In this document: positions 28,496 through 38,369 of the stretch, one piece after another | Position numbering within the stretch: position 1 is the first letter of the stretch | Layout of the letters: each line of letters opens with the position of its first letter | NCBI RefSeq assembly: GCF_013408305.1 | Contig: NZ_JACBZS010000001.1 | Span: forward strand, 186,001-250,000 | Direction of reading: 5' to 3' | Length of the DNA: 64,000 nucleotides | From: Naumannella cuiyingiana | GTDB lineage: Bacteria > Actinomycetota > Actinomycetes > Propionibacteriales > Propionibacteriaceae | Notes under the pieces: generated by a model | The model's input: the letters and a program-made list of their open reading frames with translations, nothing else | Told to the model about the DNA's origin: nothing | Databases searched by the model: none | Program-made: the position numbers and the translations under genes

Positions 28496-29302
28496 TCAGG
28501 GGCGCGTCCGCCGGTCCGCGGCAGTGGCGTACCTGTCGAGCGCCGGCGCCCCCCACCACGCGATCGCGGCGGCGAGTGCGCCGACGCCGGCCAGCACGGC
28601 CAGCGCGAAGACGTTGCCGGCCTCCTCGTCGCCGAAGACCAGCAGCCCCATCGCGAGCACCCAGCGGAACGCGATCGCCACCAGCAGCCGGCCACCCGGC
28701 AGCCGGCCCTGCAGCCGTTCGATCACGACCGAGAAGCCGACCAGGGCGATCGCGAGCAGCACCACCTGCGCCCCGCCGAGCACGGCCAGCCCGGGCAGCG
28801 CCCACGCCGTCCAGGCGCAGCCGGTCACTGCCGCGGCGGCCGGCTCGCCGAACCGCGCGCGCAGCGTGGGTGCCAGGACGCCCCGCCAGCCGATCTCCTG
28901 CGCCGTCACCGCGACCAGCGTGATCGCGGCGACCACGGCCAGCGGCGCGGGCAGGACGACGAGTTCCAGCGGCACCAGACCCCAGTCGAGAAAGGTCCGG
29001 GCCTGGATCAGCCCGAGCACGACCGCGAGTCCGGCCAGCCCGGCGAGCAGCACCCGGCGCCACGCTCGGCGGCCCACCGGCCCGCCGAGATCGGTCACCA
29101 CGGCGAGCGCCGCCGGGCGCCGCAGCACCAGCACCGCCAACGCCCCGACCAGGGGCGCGGCCGACGCGAAGGGGTAGGCGGCCGCGAGCGCCGGGTGGAC
29201 CGGGGTCAGCAGCCAGCCCGGCACCGCGGCCAGCGCCGTCGCCGCACCGAACACCGCCACCGTCGCGGCAACCGGTCGCGTCGGTGCGGCGAGCGCCGTC
29301 AT
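28496..29302 (-). CDS. CPBP-type membrane protein with altered protease motif
   Basis: 268 residues with about seven or eight transmembrane helices. The segment AQEIGWRGVL matches motif 1 of CPBP (CAAX/Abi) intramembrane proteases but has Q for the first of the two glutamates. Motif 2, normally WHLP-like, reads WTAWALPGL and lacks the histidine. It may therefore be a non-proteolytic member. It is the last gene of the trp-lgt train, overlapping lgt by 4 nt. Confidence 0.72.
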   Translation of the reverse strand: MTALAAPTRPVAATVAVFGAATALAAVPGWLLTPVHPALAAAYPFASAAPLVGALAVLVLRRPAALAVVTDLGGPVGRRAWRRVLLAGLAGLAVVLGLIQARTFLDWGLVPLELVVLPAPLAVVAAITLVAVTAQEIGWRGVLAPTLRARFGEPAAAAVTGCAWTAWALPGLAVLGGAQVVLLAIALVGFSVVIERLQGRLPGGRLLVAIAFRWVLAMGLLVFGDEEAGNVFALAVLAGVGALAAAIAWWGAPALDRYATAADRRTRP

Positions 29303-30309
29303 GTCCGGTCGCCGGCGGCGGTCTCCCCCGCCCCGGGTGGCTCGGTCGCCTCGGCGCTCGGCTCTTCCTCTGCCGGCTCGTCCTCTCCCGGCTCGTCCTC
29401 TCCCGGCTCGTCCTCTCCCGGCTCGTCCTCTGGCGGCTCGTCCTCTGTGGGGTCCGCGTCTGCCGGGTCCGCCTCTGCCGGGTCGCCGGACCGGTCCACG
29501 CGCTCCTCCCGGCCGGGCCGGTTGCGGACCAGCCACAAGAACCAGACGAACCCGGCAAGGCCGACGATGGCCGAGGTGTAGTTGTTCAGCCGGAAGCCGC
29601 CGATCTCGTTCACCGTGTCGATCCGCACCGCCTCGACGAAGAACCGACCGAGCGAGTAGAGCGCCACATACAGCGCGAAGAGCTTGCCGTGGCCGAGCCG
29701 CCAGCGCCGATCGGCCCACAACAGCAGGCCCGCGATCAGCAGGTTCCAGATCATCTCGTACAGGAACGTCGGGTGGAAGGTCGCGAACTGCTGATAGCCC
29801 GCGGGACGGTGCGCCGGATCGATCAGCAGACCCCAGGGCAGATCCGTCGGGGCGCCGAACAGCTCCTGGTTGAAGTAGTTGCCGAGCCGCCCGATCGCCT
29901 GGGCGATCAGCAGGCCGGGCGCGATCGTGTCCGCCACGGCGAGGAAGCTCGCGCCGCTGCGCCGGCAGCCGATCCAGGCGCCGAGCGCGCCGAACGCGAC
30001 GGCCCCCCAGATCCCGAGCCCGCCCTCCCAGATGTAGAGCGCACGGATCGGGTCGCGGCCCGGCCCGAAGTAGAGCTGATAGTCGGTGATCACGTGATAG
30101 AGGCGCGCGCCGACGATGCCGAACGGCAGCGCCCACAACAGCACGGTCTCCAGCGTCTCGGGATTGCCACCGCGCGCCTTCCACCGCCGGATGCTCAGCC
30201 ACGCCGCGACGGCGATGCCGGCCAGGATGAACAGGGCGTACGCCCGGATCGGCACCGGCCCGAGGTACCAGACCCCGGTCGGCGGGCTGGGCAGGTAGGC
30301 GGGGATCAC
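29299..30309 (-). CDS. lgt: Prolipoprotein diacylglyceryl transferase
   Basis: 336 residues. Transfers diacylglycerol from phosphatidylglycerol to the lipobox cysteine of prolipoproteins in the membrane. The Lgt signature GRLGNYFNQE is at 140-149, with YHVITD near residue 71 and seven expected helices. An acidic, proline-rich cytoplasmic tail (from about 275) contains repeated GEDEP units. GTG at 30309 overlaps the upstream stop by 4 nt; it gives the expected short N-terminus before PIRAYALF. Confidence 0.95.
   Translation of the reverse strand: MIPAYLPSPPTGVWYLGPVPIRAYALFILAGIAVAAWLSIRRWKARGGNPETLETVLLWALPFGIVGARLYHVITDYQLYFGPGRDPIRALYIWEGGLGIWGAVAFGALGAWIGCRRSGASFLAVADTIAPGLLIAQAIGRLGNYFNQELFGAPTDLPWGLLIDPAHRPAGYQQFATFHPTFLYEMIWNLLIAGLLLWADRRWRLGHGKLFALYVALYSLGRFFVEAVRIDTVNEIGGFRLNNYTSAIVGLAGFVWFLWLVRNRPGREERVDRSGDPAEADPADADPTEDEPPEDEPGEDEPGEDEPGEDEPAEEEPSAEATEPPGAGETAAGDRT
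29360..29479. repeat. Eight 15-bp tandem repeats coding the Lgt acidic tail
   Basis: Eight in-frame 15-bp units run from 29360. Three are identical (GGCTCGTCCTCTCCC on the plus strand); the outer ones diverge. They encode GEDEP-like pentapeptides. Unit number may vary between strains. Confidence 0.85.
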
Positions 30310-31082
30310 GCCGCCCGCAGCGCCTGGCCGAATTGCTCCGGCGTCATCCCGGCACTCCACTGGATCTGCGTGCCGTTGACGTAGATGGCGGGCGTACCGG
30401 TGAAGTCCGGCGGCTTCGGGGCGCCGTTCACCGCGTCGACCCAGCCCGAGTTCTGGCGCCGGGTGATGCACCCGGAGGTGTCGCTGCCGGCGTCACCGCC
30501 GACCTGACGGGCCAGATCGACGAGCTGGTTGTCCGACCACTGCAGGCCCTGGTTGCGGAACAGCTCGGCCATGTAGGCCTGACCGAAGCCGCGCTCGGCG
30601 GCACAGGCGAAGGCATTGGCGGCGTTCACCGACGCGCCGGGGCGGACCATGAAGGACAGCGGATGGTAGGCGACCTTGAACTCTCCGGATTCGGCAAGCT
30701 GCTTCAGCGTCGCGCCCTGCTCGTTCTCGAAGTCCTTGCAGTGCGGGCAGGAGAAGTCGAGGTAGACGTCGACGGTCTTGGCCGCCGAGGCCTGCCCGTA
30801 GACGATCGGGTCCGACCCGGACGGGGCGGGCACGGACTGCTCCGGTCCGGCGGCGACCGAGCCGCTCGGTCCGCCGAACTGCCGGTACAGCATGAACCCG
30901 ACGCCGCCTGCGATGGCGAGCAGCACGACGGCAACGGCGATCCCGATCACGATCCGCACGTCGCGCTTCTTCCTGGCGGCCAGCTCGGCCTCGGCGCGCG
31001 CCCGGTCGCGGGCGGTCCGGGAATCGGTACGCGGGGCCTGGCTGCGCTTGAGCTGCTTGTTCTGCCGGGTCTTGTTGCTCAT
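30306..31082 (-). CDS. Membrane-anchored thioredoxin/DsbA-like protein
   Basis: 258 residues: basic cytoplasmic N-terminus, one transmembrane helix (about 42-66), and an extracytoplasmic thioredoxin-fold domain with the redox pair C112-P-H-C115 in DFSCPHCKDF. The cis-proline loop is FTGTPAIYVNG. Likely a disulfide oxidoreductase for exported proteins. Overlaps trpA and lgt by 4 nt each; its placement before lgt is common in actinobacteria. Confidence 0.88.
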   Translation of the reverse strand: MSNKTRQNKQLKRSQAPRTDSRTARDRARAEAELAARKKRDVRIVIGIAVAVVLLAIAGGVGFMLYRQFGGPSGSVAAGPEQSVPAPSGSDPIVYGQASAAKTVDVYLDFSCPHCKDFENEQGATLKQLAESGEFKVAYHPLSFMVRPGASVNAANAFACAAERGFGQAYMAELFRNQGLQWSDNQLVDLARQVGGDAGSDTSGCITRRQNSGWVDAVNGAPKPPDFTGTPAIYVNGTQIQWSAGMTPEQFGQALRAA

Positions 31083-31972
31083 CGGTTTCCTCGCTCGGGC
31101 GCCGCGGTCGCGGCGGTACTTGCTACCCCCGGGGGGCTTGTTCGGGGACGACACCCAACTCCACGAGCGAACTCGCTCGCCAGTTCCCGGACCGCACTCA
31201 GGCCGTCGGCGACGTCCACGTCGAAGGCCCGCTGGATCAGCGCGGAGCCGACGATCGCGGCGTCGGCGTACTCGACGACCGCGGCGGCCTGCTCGCCGGT
31301 GGAGACGCCGAGGCCGACGCCGACCAGCGCGTCCGGGGCGGACTCACGGATTCGCTGCACCAGCAGCGGCGCGGCCTGTGACACCTGGGCGCGCGCGCCC
31401 GTGACGCCCATCACCGCGGTGGCATAGACCCAGCCTCGGCAGGCCCGCAGGGTCGCCGCGATCCGCTCCGGGGTGGACGACGGCGCGAGCAGGAAGATCC
31501 GGTCCAGTCCGTGTGCCTCGGAGGCCTCGAGCCACGGGGCCGCCTCGTCGGGGGTCAGGTCGGGTGTGATCACTCCCTGTCCCCCGGCGGCGGCGAGATC
31601 GCGCGCGAAGGCGTCGACCCCGTACTGCTCGATCAGATTCCAGTAGGTCATCACCACCGGCGCCCGGCCGGCCGCGGCGACGGTCTCGGCGGCGGCGAAC
31701 ACGTCGCGGGTACGCACCCCGTTCGCCAGGGCCTGGGTGGTGGCCCGCTGCACGGTTGACCCGTCGATCATCGGGTCGCTGTAGGGGATGCCGATCTCCA
31801 CCAGATCCGCGCCGGGCTCGTCGCGCTGCCCGCACAGCGCGCGCAGGTACTCCAGCGAGGCGGACAGGTCGGGAAAGCCGACGGGCCAGTAGCCGACGAA
31901 GGCCGAGCGGTCCTGCTCAGCCGCGAGCCGACGCATCAGCGTACCGGTGCGACCGGGGTCGAAGGCGATCAT
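31079..31972 (-). CDS. trpA: Tryptophan synthase alpha chain
   Basis: 297 residues. Cleaves indole-3-glycerol phosphate to indole and glyceraldehyde-3-phosphate. The catalytic Glu is in [11 protein letters not shown] and the phosphate loop in [12 protein letters not shown]. It has a roughly 20-residue C-terminal tail beyond the barrel. The ATG at 31972 overlaps the trpB stop by 4 nt. Confidence 0.96.
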   Translation of the reverse strand: MIAFDPGRTGTLMRRLAAEQDRSAFVGYWPVGFPDLSASLEYLRALCGQRDEPGADLVEIGIPYSDPMIDGSTVQRATTQALANGVRTRDVFAAAETVAAAGRAPVVMTYWNLIEQYGVDAFARDLAAAGGQGVITPDLTPDEAAPWLEASEAHGLDRIFLLAPSSTPERIAATLRACRGWVYATAVMGVTGARAQVSQAAPLLVQRIRESAPDALVGVGLGVSTGEQAAAVVEYADAAIVGSALIQRAFDVDVADGLSAVRELASEFARGVGCRPRTSPPGVASTAATAAPERGNR

Positions 31973-33264
31973 GCGCCCCCCTCGGAGCGGTCGACGCTGC
32001 CGTCGAGGCCGGCCCAACGGATGGCGGTGTCGACGTCCTTGTCGCCGCGGCCGGACAGGTTGACCACGATCAGCGGGCGGGCGTCCGGGTCCGTCTCGGC
32101 CAGTTGCCGCCCCCAGCGCAGGGCGCCGGCCAGCGCGTGCGCCGACTCGATCGCGGGCAGGATGCCCTCGGTGCGGGTGAGCAGGGCGAGCGCCTGCATC
32201 GCCTCGGTGTCGGTGACGGAGGTGTAGCTGCCGCGGCCGGTCTCGGCCAGCCAGGCATGTTCCGGTCCGACGCCGGGATAGTCCAGTCCGGCCGAGATCG
32301 AATGCGACTCGATGGTCTGGCCGTCGTCGTCCTGCAGGACGAAGGTACGCATGCCGTGCAGGACGCCGACCCGTCCGCCCTCGATGGAGGCTGCGTGCCG
32401 CCCGGTCGCCACCCCGTCGCCGCCGGCCTCGAAGCCGAGCAGGGCGACGCCGGGATCGGCGACGAAGTCGGCGAACATGCCCATCGCATTGGAGCCGCCC
32501 CCCACACAGGCGGCGACGGCATCGGGCAACCGGCCGTAGCGCTCGCGTACCTGGGCCTTGGTCTCGGCGCCGATCACCCGCTGGAACTCGCGGACGATCA
32601 TCGGGAACGGATGGGGTCCGGCGACCGAGCCGATCAGGTAGTGGGTGTGGTCGACCGAGGCGACCCAGTCGCGCATCGCCTCGTTCATCGCGTCCTTGAG
32701 GGTCTGCGAGCCCGATTCCACGGCGACCACCTCGGCGCCGAGCAACTGCATCCGGGCGACGTTCAGCGCCTGGCGGTCGGTGTCGACCTTGCCCATGTAG
32801 ACGGTGCAGTCCATGCCGAGCAGCGCGGCGGCGGTCGCGGTGGCCACGCCGTGCTGACCCGCGCCGGTCTCGGCGATCACCCGGGTCTTGCCCATCCGGC
32901 GGGTCAGCAGCGCCTGGCCGAGCACGTTGTTGATCTTGTGCGATCCGGTGTGGTTCAGGTCCTCGCGCTTCAGCAGCACCAGCGCGTTGCCGGCCTGTTC
33001 GCTGAACCGGCGGGCCTCGGTGAGCGGGCTCGGCCGACCCGTGTAGTCGCGCCGCAGCCGCTCCAGTTCGGCCACGAAGTCGGGATCGGCCATCGCCGCG
33101 GCGAACTCGTCCTCGAGCTGGGCCAGCGCCGCGTAGAGCGCCTCGGGGACGAACTTGCCACCGAACCGGTCGAAGTGACCGGCCTTGTCCGGGCGGCGTT
33201 CCTGCTCGTCGTCGAGAGCGGGGCCGGTGCCGGCGGTCGGGGCGGGGGGCTCGTTCGGGGTCAC
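31969..33264 (-). CDS. trpB: Tryptophan synthase beta chain
   Basis: 431 residues. Condenses indole with serine using PLP. The PLP lysine is in [10 protein letters not shown], with the phosphate-binding GGGSNAMG and the family stretch [14 protein letters not shown] at 33264 overlaps the trpC stop by 4 nt. The N-terminal 25 residues before the conserved domain are low complexity. Confidence 0.97.
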   Translation of the reverse strand: MTPNEPPAPTAGTGPALDDEQERRPDKAGHFDRFGGKFVPEALYAALAQLEDEFAAAMADPDFVAELERLRRDYTGRPSPLTEARRFSEQAGNALVLLKREDLNHTGSHKINNVLGQALLTRRMGKTRVIAETGAGQHGVATATAAALLGMDCTVYMGKVDTDRQALNVARMQLLGAEVVAVESGSQTLKDAMNEAMRDWVASVDHTHYLIGSVAGPHPFPMIVREFQRVIGAETKAQVRERYGRLPDAVAACVGGGSNAMGMFADFVADPGVALLGFEAGGDGVATGRHAASIEGGRVGVLHGMRTFVLQDDDGQTIESHSISAGLDYPGVGPEHAWLAETGRGSYTSVTDTEAMQALALLTRTEGILPAIESAHALAGALRWGRQLAETDPDARPLIVVNLSGRGDKDVDTAIRWAGLDGSVDRSEGGA

Positions 33265-34088
33265 GGATTCCTCGGGTGCTGCAGTGCGGGGTGGGCGCCG
33301 GCGGCCACCAGATCGGCCACCCCGGCGCGGGGGTCCTCGCCGGTGACCAGGGCCTCGCCGACGAGCACGACGTCGGCACCCGCGCGGGCGAACTCGATCA
33401 CGTCGTGCGGGCCGCGGACGCCGGACTCGGCGATCCGGACGATGCCGTCGGGGATCAGCGGGGCGAGCCGGTGGAAGGTGCTCGGGTCGACCTCGAGGGT
33501 CTTCAGGTCGCGGTTGTTGATGCCGATCACGTCGGCCCCGGCATCGACGGCGCGGCGTACCTCGTCGGCGGTGTGCGCCTCGACCAGCGGCACCAGATCC
33601 AGGCTGCGGGCGCGCTCGATCAGCCCGACCAGCTCGCAGTCGTCCAGCGCGGCGACGATCAGCAGGGCGAGGTCGGCGCCGTTCAGCCGGGCCTCGACGA
33701 GCTGGTACGCCGTGACGATGAAGTCCTTGCGCAGCACGGGGATGTCCACGCTGCGGCGGACCGCGACCAGATCGGCGAGGCTGCCGGAGAATCGCCGCCC
33801 CTCGGTGAGCACCGAGATCGCCGCGGCGCCGCCGGCCTCGTAGCGTTCGGCCAGCACCGCGGGGTCCGGGATGTGGGCCAGCGTTCCGCGGCTCGGGCTG
33901 GCCCGCTTGACCTCGGCGATGACGGCGACGCCGTCCGCGCGGAAGGTCGGACGCGGGTCGATCGTCTCCCGTGCGCTCGGCAACTGCGCCTTCAGCTCGG
34001 CCAGCGGCAGCGCTCGCTCGCGCTCGGCCAGGTCGGCGCGCGCGCCGGCGACGATGTCGGCCAGCACGGAGGTGGTCGGGGCGGCCAT
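33261..34088 (-). CDS. trpC: Indole-3-glycerol phosphate synthase
   Basis: 275 residues. Beta/alpha barrel with [13 protein letters not shown] at the catalytic lysine, VLRKDFIV, and GINNRDLKT. The ATG at 34088 lies 2 nt after the stop of the small membrane protein gene upstream. Confidence 0.96.
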   Translation of the reverse strand: MAAPTTSVLADIVAGARADLAERERALPLAELKAQLPSARETIDPRPTFRADGVAVIAEVKRASPSRGTLAHIPDPAVLAERYEAGGAAAISVLTEGRRFSGSLADLVAVRRSVDIPVLRKDFIVTAYQLVEARLNGADLALLIVAALDDCELVGLIERARSLDLVPLVEAHTADEVRRAVDAGADVIGINNRDLKTLEVDPSTFHRLAPLIPDGIVRIAESGVRGPHDVIEFARAGADVVLVGEALVTGEDPRAGVADLVAAGAHPALQHPRNP

Positions 34089-34090
34089 GA

Positions 34091-34354
34091 TCAGCGCCGC
34101 CGGCCGCCCTGGCCGTAACCGAGGGAGCGGAGCAACTGCGCCGCGATCAGGCCGACGAGCAGGATCGCCGCGGCGACGATCCCGATCACCGGGTTCAGGA
34201 CGGGCACGACCGCGAAGAAGCCGACGACGAAGGCGACCATGGTGGCCATCGACCCGACCCAGGCCGCGGGCGACCGGCCGTGGTGGTAGAAGTGCCCGCC
34301 CTCGTCGCGCGGCCGGACCGCCGACTCCGTGGCACCGGTGGCGGTGTCGCTCAT
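34091..34354 (-). CDS. Small trp-operon membrane protein (87 aa, HGxxPAAW type)
   Basis: Two expected transmembrane helices (about 32-50 and 54-72) after a polar N-terminus containing the motif [10 protein letters not shown]. Short proteins of this type, possibly the DUF6704 family, are common between trpE and trpC in actinobacteria. Its role is unknown. Overlaps the gene upstream by 4 nt. Confidence 0.8.
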   Translation of the reverse strand: MSDTATGATESAVRPRDEGGHFYHHGRSPAAWVGSMATMVAFVVGFFAVVPVLNPVIGIVAAAILLVGLIAAQLLRSLGYGQGGRRR

Positions 34355-35013
34355 CTGTGACCTCCTCGCTCTGCATCGCCATTCTGGCGGGTGGAGGTGC
34401 GCGGGTGGTAATCGGGATCGGTGCCCGCGTCGGAATCGGGCACCTCGCTCGCGTCCTGGCTCGGGTCGTCCCCCGCGTCGAGCGCGCGCCACCAGCCCTC
34501 GGGATCGTCGGCGGCGAGCGGAGCGGTACGCCGATAGCGGGCTGACCGGTCCGGCCAGCGCGGCGCCGTGATCGCCAGGGTCAGCGCCGCCGCGACCAGC
34601 ACCAGCCCGGCCAGGGCGTACAGCCACGGCAGCGGGGTCGGGTCGAGCTGCCAGGCCTCGGCCAGCGAAAGGTTGCGCAGCCTGGCCTGCACCTCGGCGG
34701 GCGGGGGCGCGGGCCGGCTGGCGCCGAGCACACCGATGGCCGCCCCGAGCGCGCCGAGCACGATGCCGACGACCCGGCGCCCGGCCCGGCCGGTCGCGAG
34801 CAACAACAACACCCCTGCCCCGGCGGCGAGCACCAGCAGCATCGCCAGTCCCGCGGTGGACTCGCCACCGGAGAAGGTGGCGCTGCGGGCCTGGACGGTG
34901 AGCGTCCACCAGGGCCCCGCCCCGGCACCGGCCGCGCCGGCGATGCCGACCAACAGCCCGCCGAGGACGAGCCGACGCACCGGCGCCGGCACGGTCGGCC
35001 GGGCGGCGGTCAC
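34351..35013 (-). CDS. Trp-operon-associated membrane protein (TIGR02234 type)
   Basis: 220 residues with about four transmembrane helices and an acidic cytoplasmic tail. The WWTLTVQA near residue 30 and its position directly after trpE match the actinobacterial trp-associated protein TIGR02234. A function in tryptophan metabolism or transport is suggested only by context. GTG start overlaps trpE by 4 nt. Confidence 0.85.
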   Translation of the reverse strand: MTAARPTVPAPVRRLVLGGLLVGIAGAAGAGAGPWWTLTVQARSATFSGGESTAGLAMLLVLAAGAGVLLLLATGRAGRRVVGIVLGALGAAIGVLGASRPAPPPAEVQARLRNLSLAEAWQLDPTPLPWLYALAGLVLVAAALTLAITAPRWPDRSARYRRTAPLAADDPEGWWRALDAGDDPSQDASEVPDSDAGTDPDYHPRTSTRQNGDAERGGHR

Positions 35014-36533
35014 GAGCCGTCCCGGGATGCCAGCGGCGCGAGCCGCTCCGCGGCGGCGATCGCGCGCAGCACGGCGGCGGCCTTGGTCCGCGACTCGGCC
35101 TCCTCGTAGGCCGGCGTGGAATCGGCGACCACCCCGCCGCCCGCCTGCACGTGGGCGATGCCGCCCTTCAGGACGGCCGTGCGGATGGCGATCGCGTTGT
35201 CGGCATCGCCGGCGAAGTCGAAGTAGCCGACGGTCCCGCCGTAGAGCCCGCGCCGGGTCGGCTCGAGCTTGTCGATGATCTCCATGGCGCGCACCTTGGG
35301 CGCCCCGCTGAGGGTGCCGGCCGGGAAGCAGGCGAGCGTGGCGCGCAGCGGCGTGACCCCGTCGGCGAGCCGGCCGGTGACCGTCGACTCCAGGTGCATC
35401 ACGTGGCTGTAGCGGCGTACCACCATGAACTCGATCACCCGCACGGTGCCCGGTACGCAGACCCGGCCGAGGTCGTTGCGGCCGAGGTCGACGAGCATCA
35501 CGTGCTCGGCCCGCTCCTTGGGGTCGGCGAGCAGCTCGGACTCCAGGGCGGCATCGGCGTCGGGATCGTGGCTGCGCCAGCGGGTGCCCGCGATCGGGTG
35601 GGTGGTCGCGGTGCGGTCGCTGACGGTGACCAGCGCTTCCGGGGAGGAGCCGACCACATCGAAATCGCCGAGCCGCAGCAGGTACATGTAGGGGCTGGGG
35701 TTGGCGGTCCGCAGCTCCCGGTAGATGTCGAACGCGTCCGCGCGGGTGGGTACGTCGAAGCGCTGGCTGACGACGATCTGGAATGCCTCCCCGGCATGGA
35801 TCTCCTCGACCGCGGCGGCGACGGCGGCGTGGTGGTCGGCGGTGCTGCGCTGGTCGCGGACCTGGGGCAGCTCCGGCCCGCTGGCGCGGACGGCGACCTC
35901 GGAGGCGCGCGGGCGGGCGAGCTGATCGGCCATCGCCTGCACCCGGTCGCGGGCGTCGCGCCAGGCCTGCTCGGCGCGCTGCGGCGATTCGTCCCAGTTG
36001 AGCGCGTTGGCGATCAGCCAGACCTCGCCGCGGTGGTGGTCGAAGGCGGCGACGTCGGTGGCCAGCAGCATCGCCACATCGGGCAGGCGAAGGTCGTCGG
36101 TGCCGGTGTCGGGCAGATGTTCGAGGCGGCGGACGACGTCGTAGCCGAGCGTGCCGACCAGGCCGGAGGTGAAGGGCGGCAGGTCCGGATCGCGCGGGGT
36201 GTGCAGCACCGCCAGGGCCTGCTCGATCAGGGCGAGCGGGTCGCCCGTGCGGTCCAGCGCGGCGGGCAGCTGACCGGTCCAGGCGCCCTCGCCCCCGTGG
36301 GCGCTGAGCGTGGCCGCGGAGCGGACCCCGACGAAGGACCAGCGCGACCAGACCCCCGCCTCGGCCGACTCCAGCAAGAAGGTGCCGGGGCGATCGGCGG
36401 CGAGCTGGCGGTAGAGGGTGAGCGGGTTCTCGGTGTCGGCCCGCAGCCTGGTGTGGACCGAGACGACTCGACGGGTCTTCGCGCGGACCAGGAACTCGTC
36501 GAGGGCCGGTTCGATCTCGATCTTCGCGCTCAT
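35010..36533 (-). CDS. trpE: Anthranilate synthase component I
   Basis: 507 residues. Converts chorismate to anthranilate. The LLES motif of the tryptophan feedback site is near residue 52. The chorismate-binding core carries [34 protein letters not shown] (read as two parts) and [18 protein letters not shown]. No trpG or trpD is in this operon, so the amidotransferase subunit must be encoded elsewhere. The ATG at 36533 overlaps hisI by 4 nt. Confidence 0.96.
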   Translation of the reverse strand: MSAKIEIEPALDEFLVRAKTRRVVSVHTRLRADTENPLTLYRQLAADRPGTFLLESAEAGVWSRWSFVGVRSAATLSAHGGEGAWTGQLPAALDRTGDPLALIEQALAVLHTPRDPDLPPFTSGLVGTLGYDVVRRLEHLPDTGTDDLRLPDVAMLLATDVAAFDHHRGEVWLIANALNWDESPQRAEQAWRDARDRVQAMADQLARPRASEVAVRASGPELPQVRDQRSTADHHAAVAAAVEEIHAGEAFQIVVSQRFDVPTRADAFDIYRELRTANPSPYMYLLRLGDFDVVGSSPEALVTVSDRTATTHPIAGTRWRSHDPDADAALESELLADPKERAEHVMLVDLGRNDLGRVCVPGTVRVIEFMVVRRYSHVMHLESTVTGRLADGVTPLRATLACFPAGTLSGAPKVRAMEIIDKLEPTRRGLYGGTVGYFDFAGDADNAIAIRTAVLKGGIAHVQAGGGVVADSTPAYEEAESRTKAAAVLRAIAAAERLAPLASRDGS

Positions 36534-36919
36534 CCGCGCTTCCCCGCGAGCGGCAGCTCGCCCCCGTCGGAACCCGCGAGCGGCAGCTCGCCCTCGTCGA
36601 AACACGTTTCGGCGCCGGTGTGGCAGGCCGGGCCGGCGGGGACGACCTTGATCAACAGGGCATCGCCGTCGCAGTCGTGGCGTACCTCGCGGACGGCCTG
36701 GGTGTTGCCGCTGGTGGCGCCCTTCACCCACAGCTCGCCGCGGCTGCGGGACCAGAACGTCGCCAGCCCGGTGGTCAGGGTGGCCCGCAGGGCCTCGGCG
36801 TTCAGCCAGGCGAGCATCAACACGCGGCCGTCGGTCGCGTCCTGGACGATGCCCGGCACCAGCCCGTCGGGCCCGAACCGGACCGCCGCGACGTCGGTCG
36901 TCACTCCTGCCTCGCTCAC
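36530..36919 (-). CDS. hisI: Phosphoribosyl-AMP cyclohydrolase
   Basis: 129 residues. Opens the purine ring of PR-AMP in histidine synthesis. Metal-site residues are in [10 protein letters not shown] and [10 protein letters not shown]. Family stretches VLMLAWLN and [12 protein letters not shown] are present. The C-terminus ends in a ten-residue near-duplication ([20 protein letters not shown]). GTG at 36919 overlaps the sigma-factor stop by 4 nt and is preceded by TAGAGT at a 7-nt gap, so it may also be read from its own leaderless promoter. Confidence 0.93.
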   Translation of the reverse strand: MSEAGVTTDVAAVRFGPDGLVPGIVQDATDGRVLMLAWLNAEALRATLTTGLATFWSRSRGELWVKGATSGNTQAVREVRHDCDGDALLIKVVPAGPACHTGAETCFDEGELPLAGSDGGELPLAGKRG

Positions 36920-37788
36920 GCAGGCAACTCTAGGCGGTCCAGCTTGTCCGGATTGCCGACCAGGTGCACCGCCGAGATGGCGCCGTCGCGGGTGTCGATG
37001 CGCAGGAGCCGGCGCTCGGCTCCCTGGCGCAGCAGCAGCGCGGCACCGGCATTGACGTCGATCGCGGTCAGCGTCGCGCCGGGCACCGCGCGGGAGATGC
37101 CGACCAGGAACCGGACGATCTTGTCGGGTCCGAGGATCGGCCGCAGCGCCGACTTGACCTTTCCCCCACCGTCGGAGATCAGCACGGCATCCTCGGTGAT
37201 CATCGCGACCGCGTCGCCCGCACGACCGTCGGCGATCGCCGCGACCAGCCGGTCCAGCAGGGCGCGCTGGGCGGAACGAGAGCCGCCGACCCCGTCCGGG
37301 GCGACCCGCGCCCTGGCCCGGTGGGCGAGCTGGCGGCAGCTCGCCGGGGTTCGCCCGAGCATCTCGGCGATCTCGGCGAAGCTGTGGTCGAAGGCGTACC
37401 GCAGCACGTAGACCGCGCGCTCGTCCGAAGTCAACCGCTCCATCAGGTGCAGCAACCCGAAGGCGAGGGATTCGCGCTGCTCGACCGTCTCGTGCGGCAG
37501 CCGGCCCGGATCGATCGGCTCGGGCAGCCACGGCCCGACATAGTCCTCGCGACGCCGGGCGAGGGTCCGCCAGCGGTCGAGGCTGAGCCGGGTGGCGACC
37601 GTGGTCAGCCAGGCCTGCGGGTGGACCAGATCGTCCGGTCGCGAGGTGTGCCAGCGCAGCCACGTCTCGGCCGCGACGTCCTCGGCATCGGCCCAGCCGC
37701 CGAGCATCCGGTAGGCCAGTCCGAGCAGCCGGGTGTGCAGCCGCGCGAACTCCTCGGGGCCCAGTTCGTCGGCTCCGGGTCCGCTCAC
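36916..37788 (-). CDS. ECF41-family sigma factor with SnoaL-like C-terminus
   Basis: 290 residues: sigma region 2 (about 12-75), region 4 (about 115-165), then a SnoaL/NTF2-like domain. The three ECF41 signature motifs are all present: WLPEP at 87-91, DGGGK at 206-210 and NPDKL at 279-283. ECF41 proteins have no anti-sigma partner; the C-terminal domain modulates activity. The gene follows a carboxymuconolactone decarboxylase, the classic ECF41 target, by 7 nt and is coupled by GTGA to hisI. Confidence 0.95.
   Translation of the reverse strand: MSGPGADELGPEEFARLHTRLLGLAYRMLGGWADAEDVAAETWLRWHTSRPDDLVHPQAWLTTVATRLSLDRWRTLARRREDYVGPWLPEPIDPGRLPHETVEQRESLAFGLLHLMERLTSDERAVYVLRYAFDHSFAEIAEMLGRTPASCRQLAHRARARVAPDGVGGSRSAQRALLDRLVAAIADGRAGDAVAMITEDAVLISDGGGKVKSALRPILGPDKIVRFLVGISRAVPGATLTAIDVNAGAALLLRQGAERRLLRIDTRDGAISAVHLVGNPDKLDRLELPA
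36927..36932 (-). promoter_or_regulatory. Possible internal -10 box for hisI
   Basis: TAGAGT on the minus strand ends 7 nt before the hisI GTG, inside the end of the sigma-factor gene. The geometry equals that at hisD. It would let hisI-trp genes be expressed without the upstream ECF41 promoter. Confidence 0.4.
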
Positions 37789-37795
37789 CGGGTGC

Positions 37796-38236
37796 TCACA
37801 GGTCGGCGGCCTCCAGCCCGGTCGGGATGGCGATCCGGTTCCAGGCGTTGATCACCACGATGGCCATGATCAGTCCGGCCACCCCCTTCTCGCCCCAGCG
37901 GGCGACGGCCTCGTCCCAGGTGGCGTCGCTGACCCCGCCCTCGCCGAGCCGGGTCACCTCGTCGGTCAGCGCCAGCGCGGCGGCCTCGGCCGGCGACCAC
38001 AGGTCCACGGCGCGCCAGTCGCCGGCCAGCGCGGCGATCCGTTCGTCGGACTCCCCCTGCTTGCGGGCGTCCCGGGTGTGCATGGCCAGACAGTAGCCGC
38101 AGCCGTTCAGCTCCGAGGCACGGATCTTGATCAGTTCGTACGTCCGCGCGTCGTTGTGGGTCCGGGCATAGGTCTCCAGCGCGACCATCGGCGCATAGGC
38201 CAGCGGCGTCACCTTCTGCAGCTTCATCCTGGGCAT
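37796..38236 (-). CDS. Carboxymuconolactone decarboxylase/AhpD-like protein
   Basis: About 146 residues. The AhpD-type redox site is C46-G-Y-C49 with H53 in NGCGYCLAMHTRD. These proteins act as peroxidase-linked or decarboxylase-like enzymes and are the usual ECF41 regulon member. The ATG at 38236 has AAGGAG 6 nt upstream; an ATG at 38254 is less well placed. The upstream region contains a perfect ECF41 promoter. Confidence 0.9.
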   Translation of the reverse strand: MPRMKLQKVTPLAYAPMVALETYARTHNDARTYELIKIRASELNGCGYCLAMHTRDARKQGESDERIAALAGDWRAVDLWSPAEAAALALTDEVTRLGEGGVSDATWDEAVARWGEKGVAGLIMAIVVINAWNRIAIPTGLEAADL

Positions 38237-38286
38237 CTGGGCTCCTTGGGTCATCGGGTACGCCCGTGCGCACCCCGTACCGGTTG

Positions 38287-38313
38287 GACGACGGCGGCTG
38301 CTCGGATGTGACA
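38287..38313 (-). promoter_or_regulatory. ECF41 promoter
   Basis: On the minus strand TGTCACA (38307-38313) is followed by exactly 16 nt and CGTC (38287-38290), equal to the published ECF41 consensus. It lies about 50 nt upstream of the decarboxylase start and should be recognised by the sigma factor encoded two genes down, giving autoregulation. Confidence 0.8.
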
Positions 38314-38342
38314 ACTCGGATGTGACAACTCGGATGTAACAG
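38301..38342. repeat. Three 14-bp direct repeats carrying the ECF41 -35 element
   Basis: Units begin at 38301, 38315 and 38329 (plus-strand CTCGGATGTGACAA, the third ending ATGTAACAG). Two contain the exact -35 sequence TGTCACA on the minus strand and the third has TGTTACA. Only the unit nearest the gene has a CGTC at the correct 16-nt distance. Confidence 0.85.
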
Positions 38343-38369
38343 GCCCGTGGGCGCAGGCCGCCGGTCGGG

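Noticed and set aside
36927-38236. A trp attenuator or leader peptide before trpE
   Set aside because: trpE starts inside hisI by a 4-nt overlap; there is no leader region and no Trp-rich short frame followed by a hairpin.
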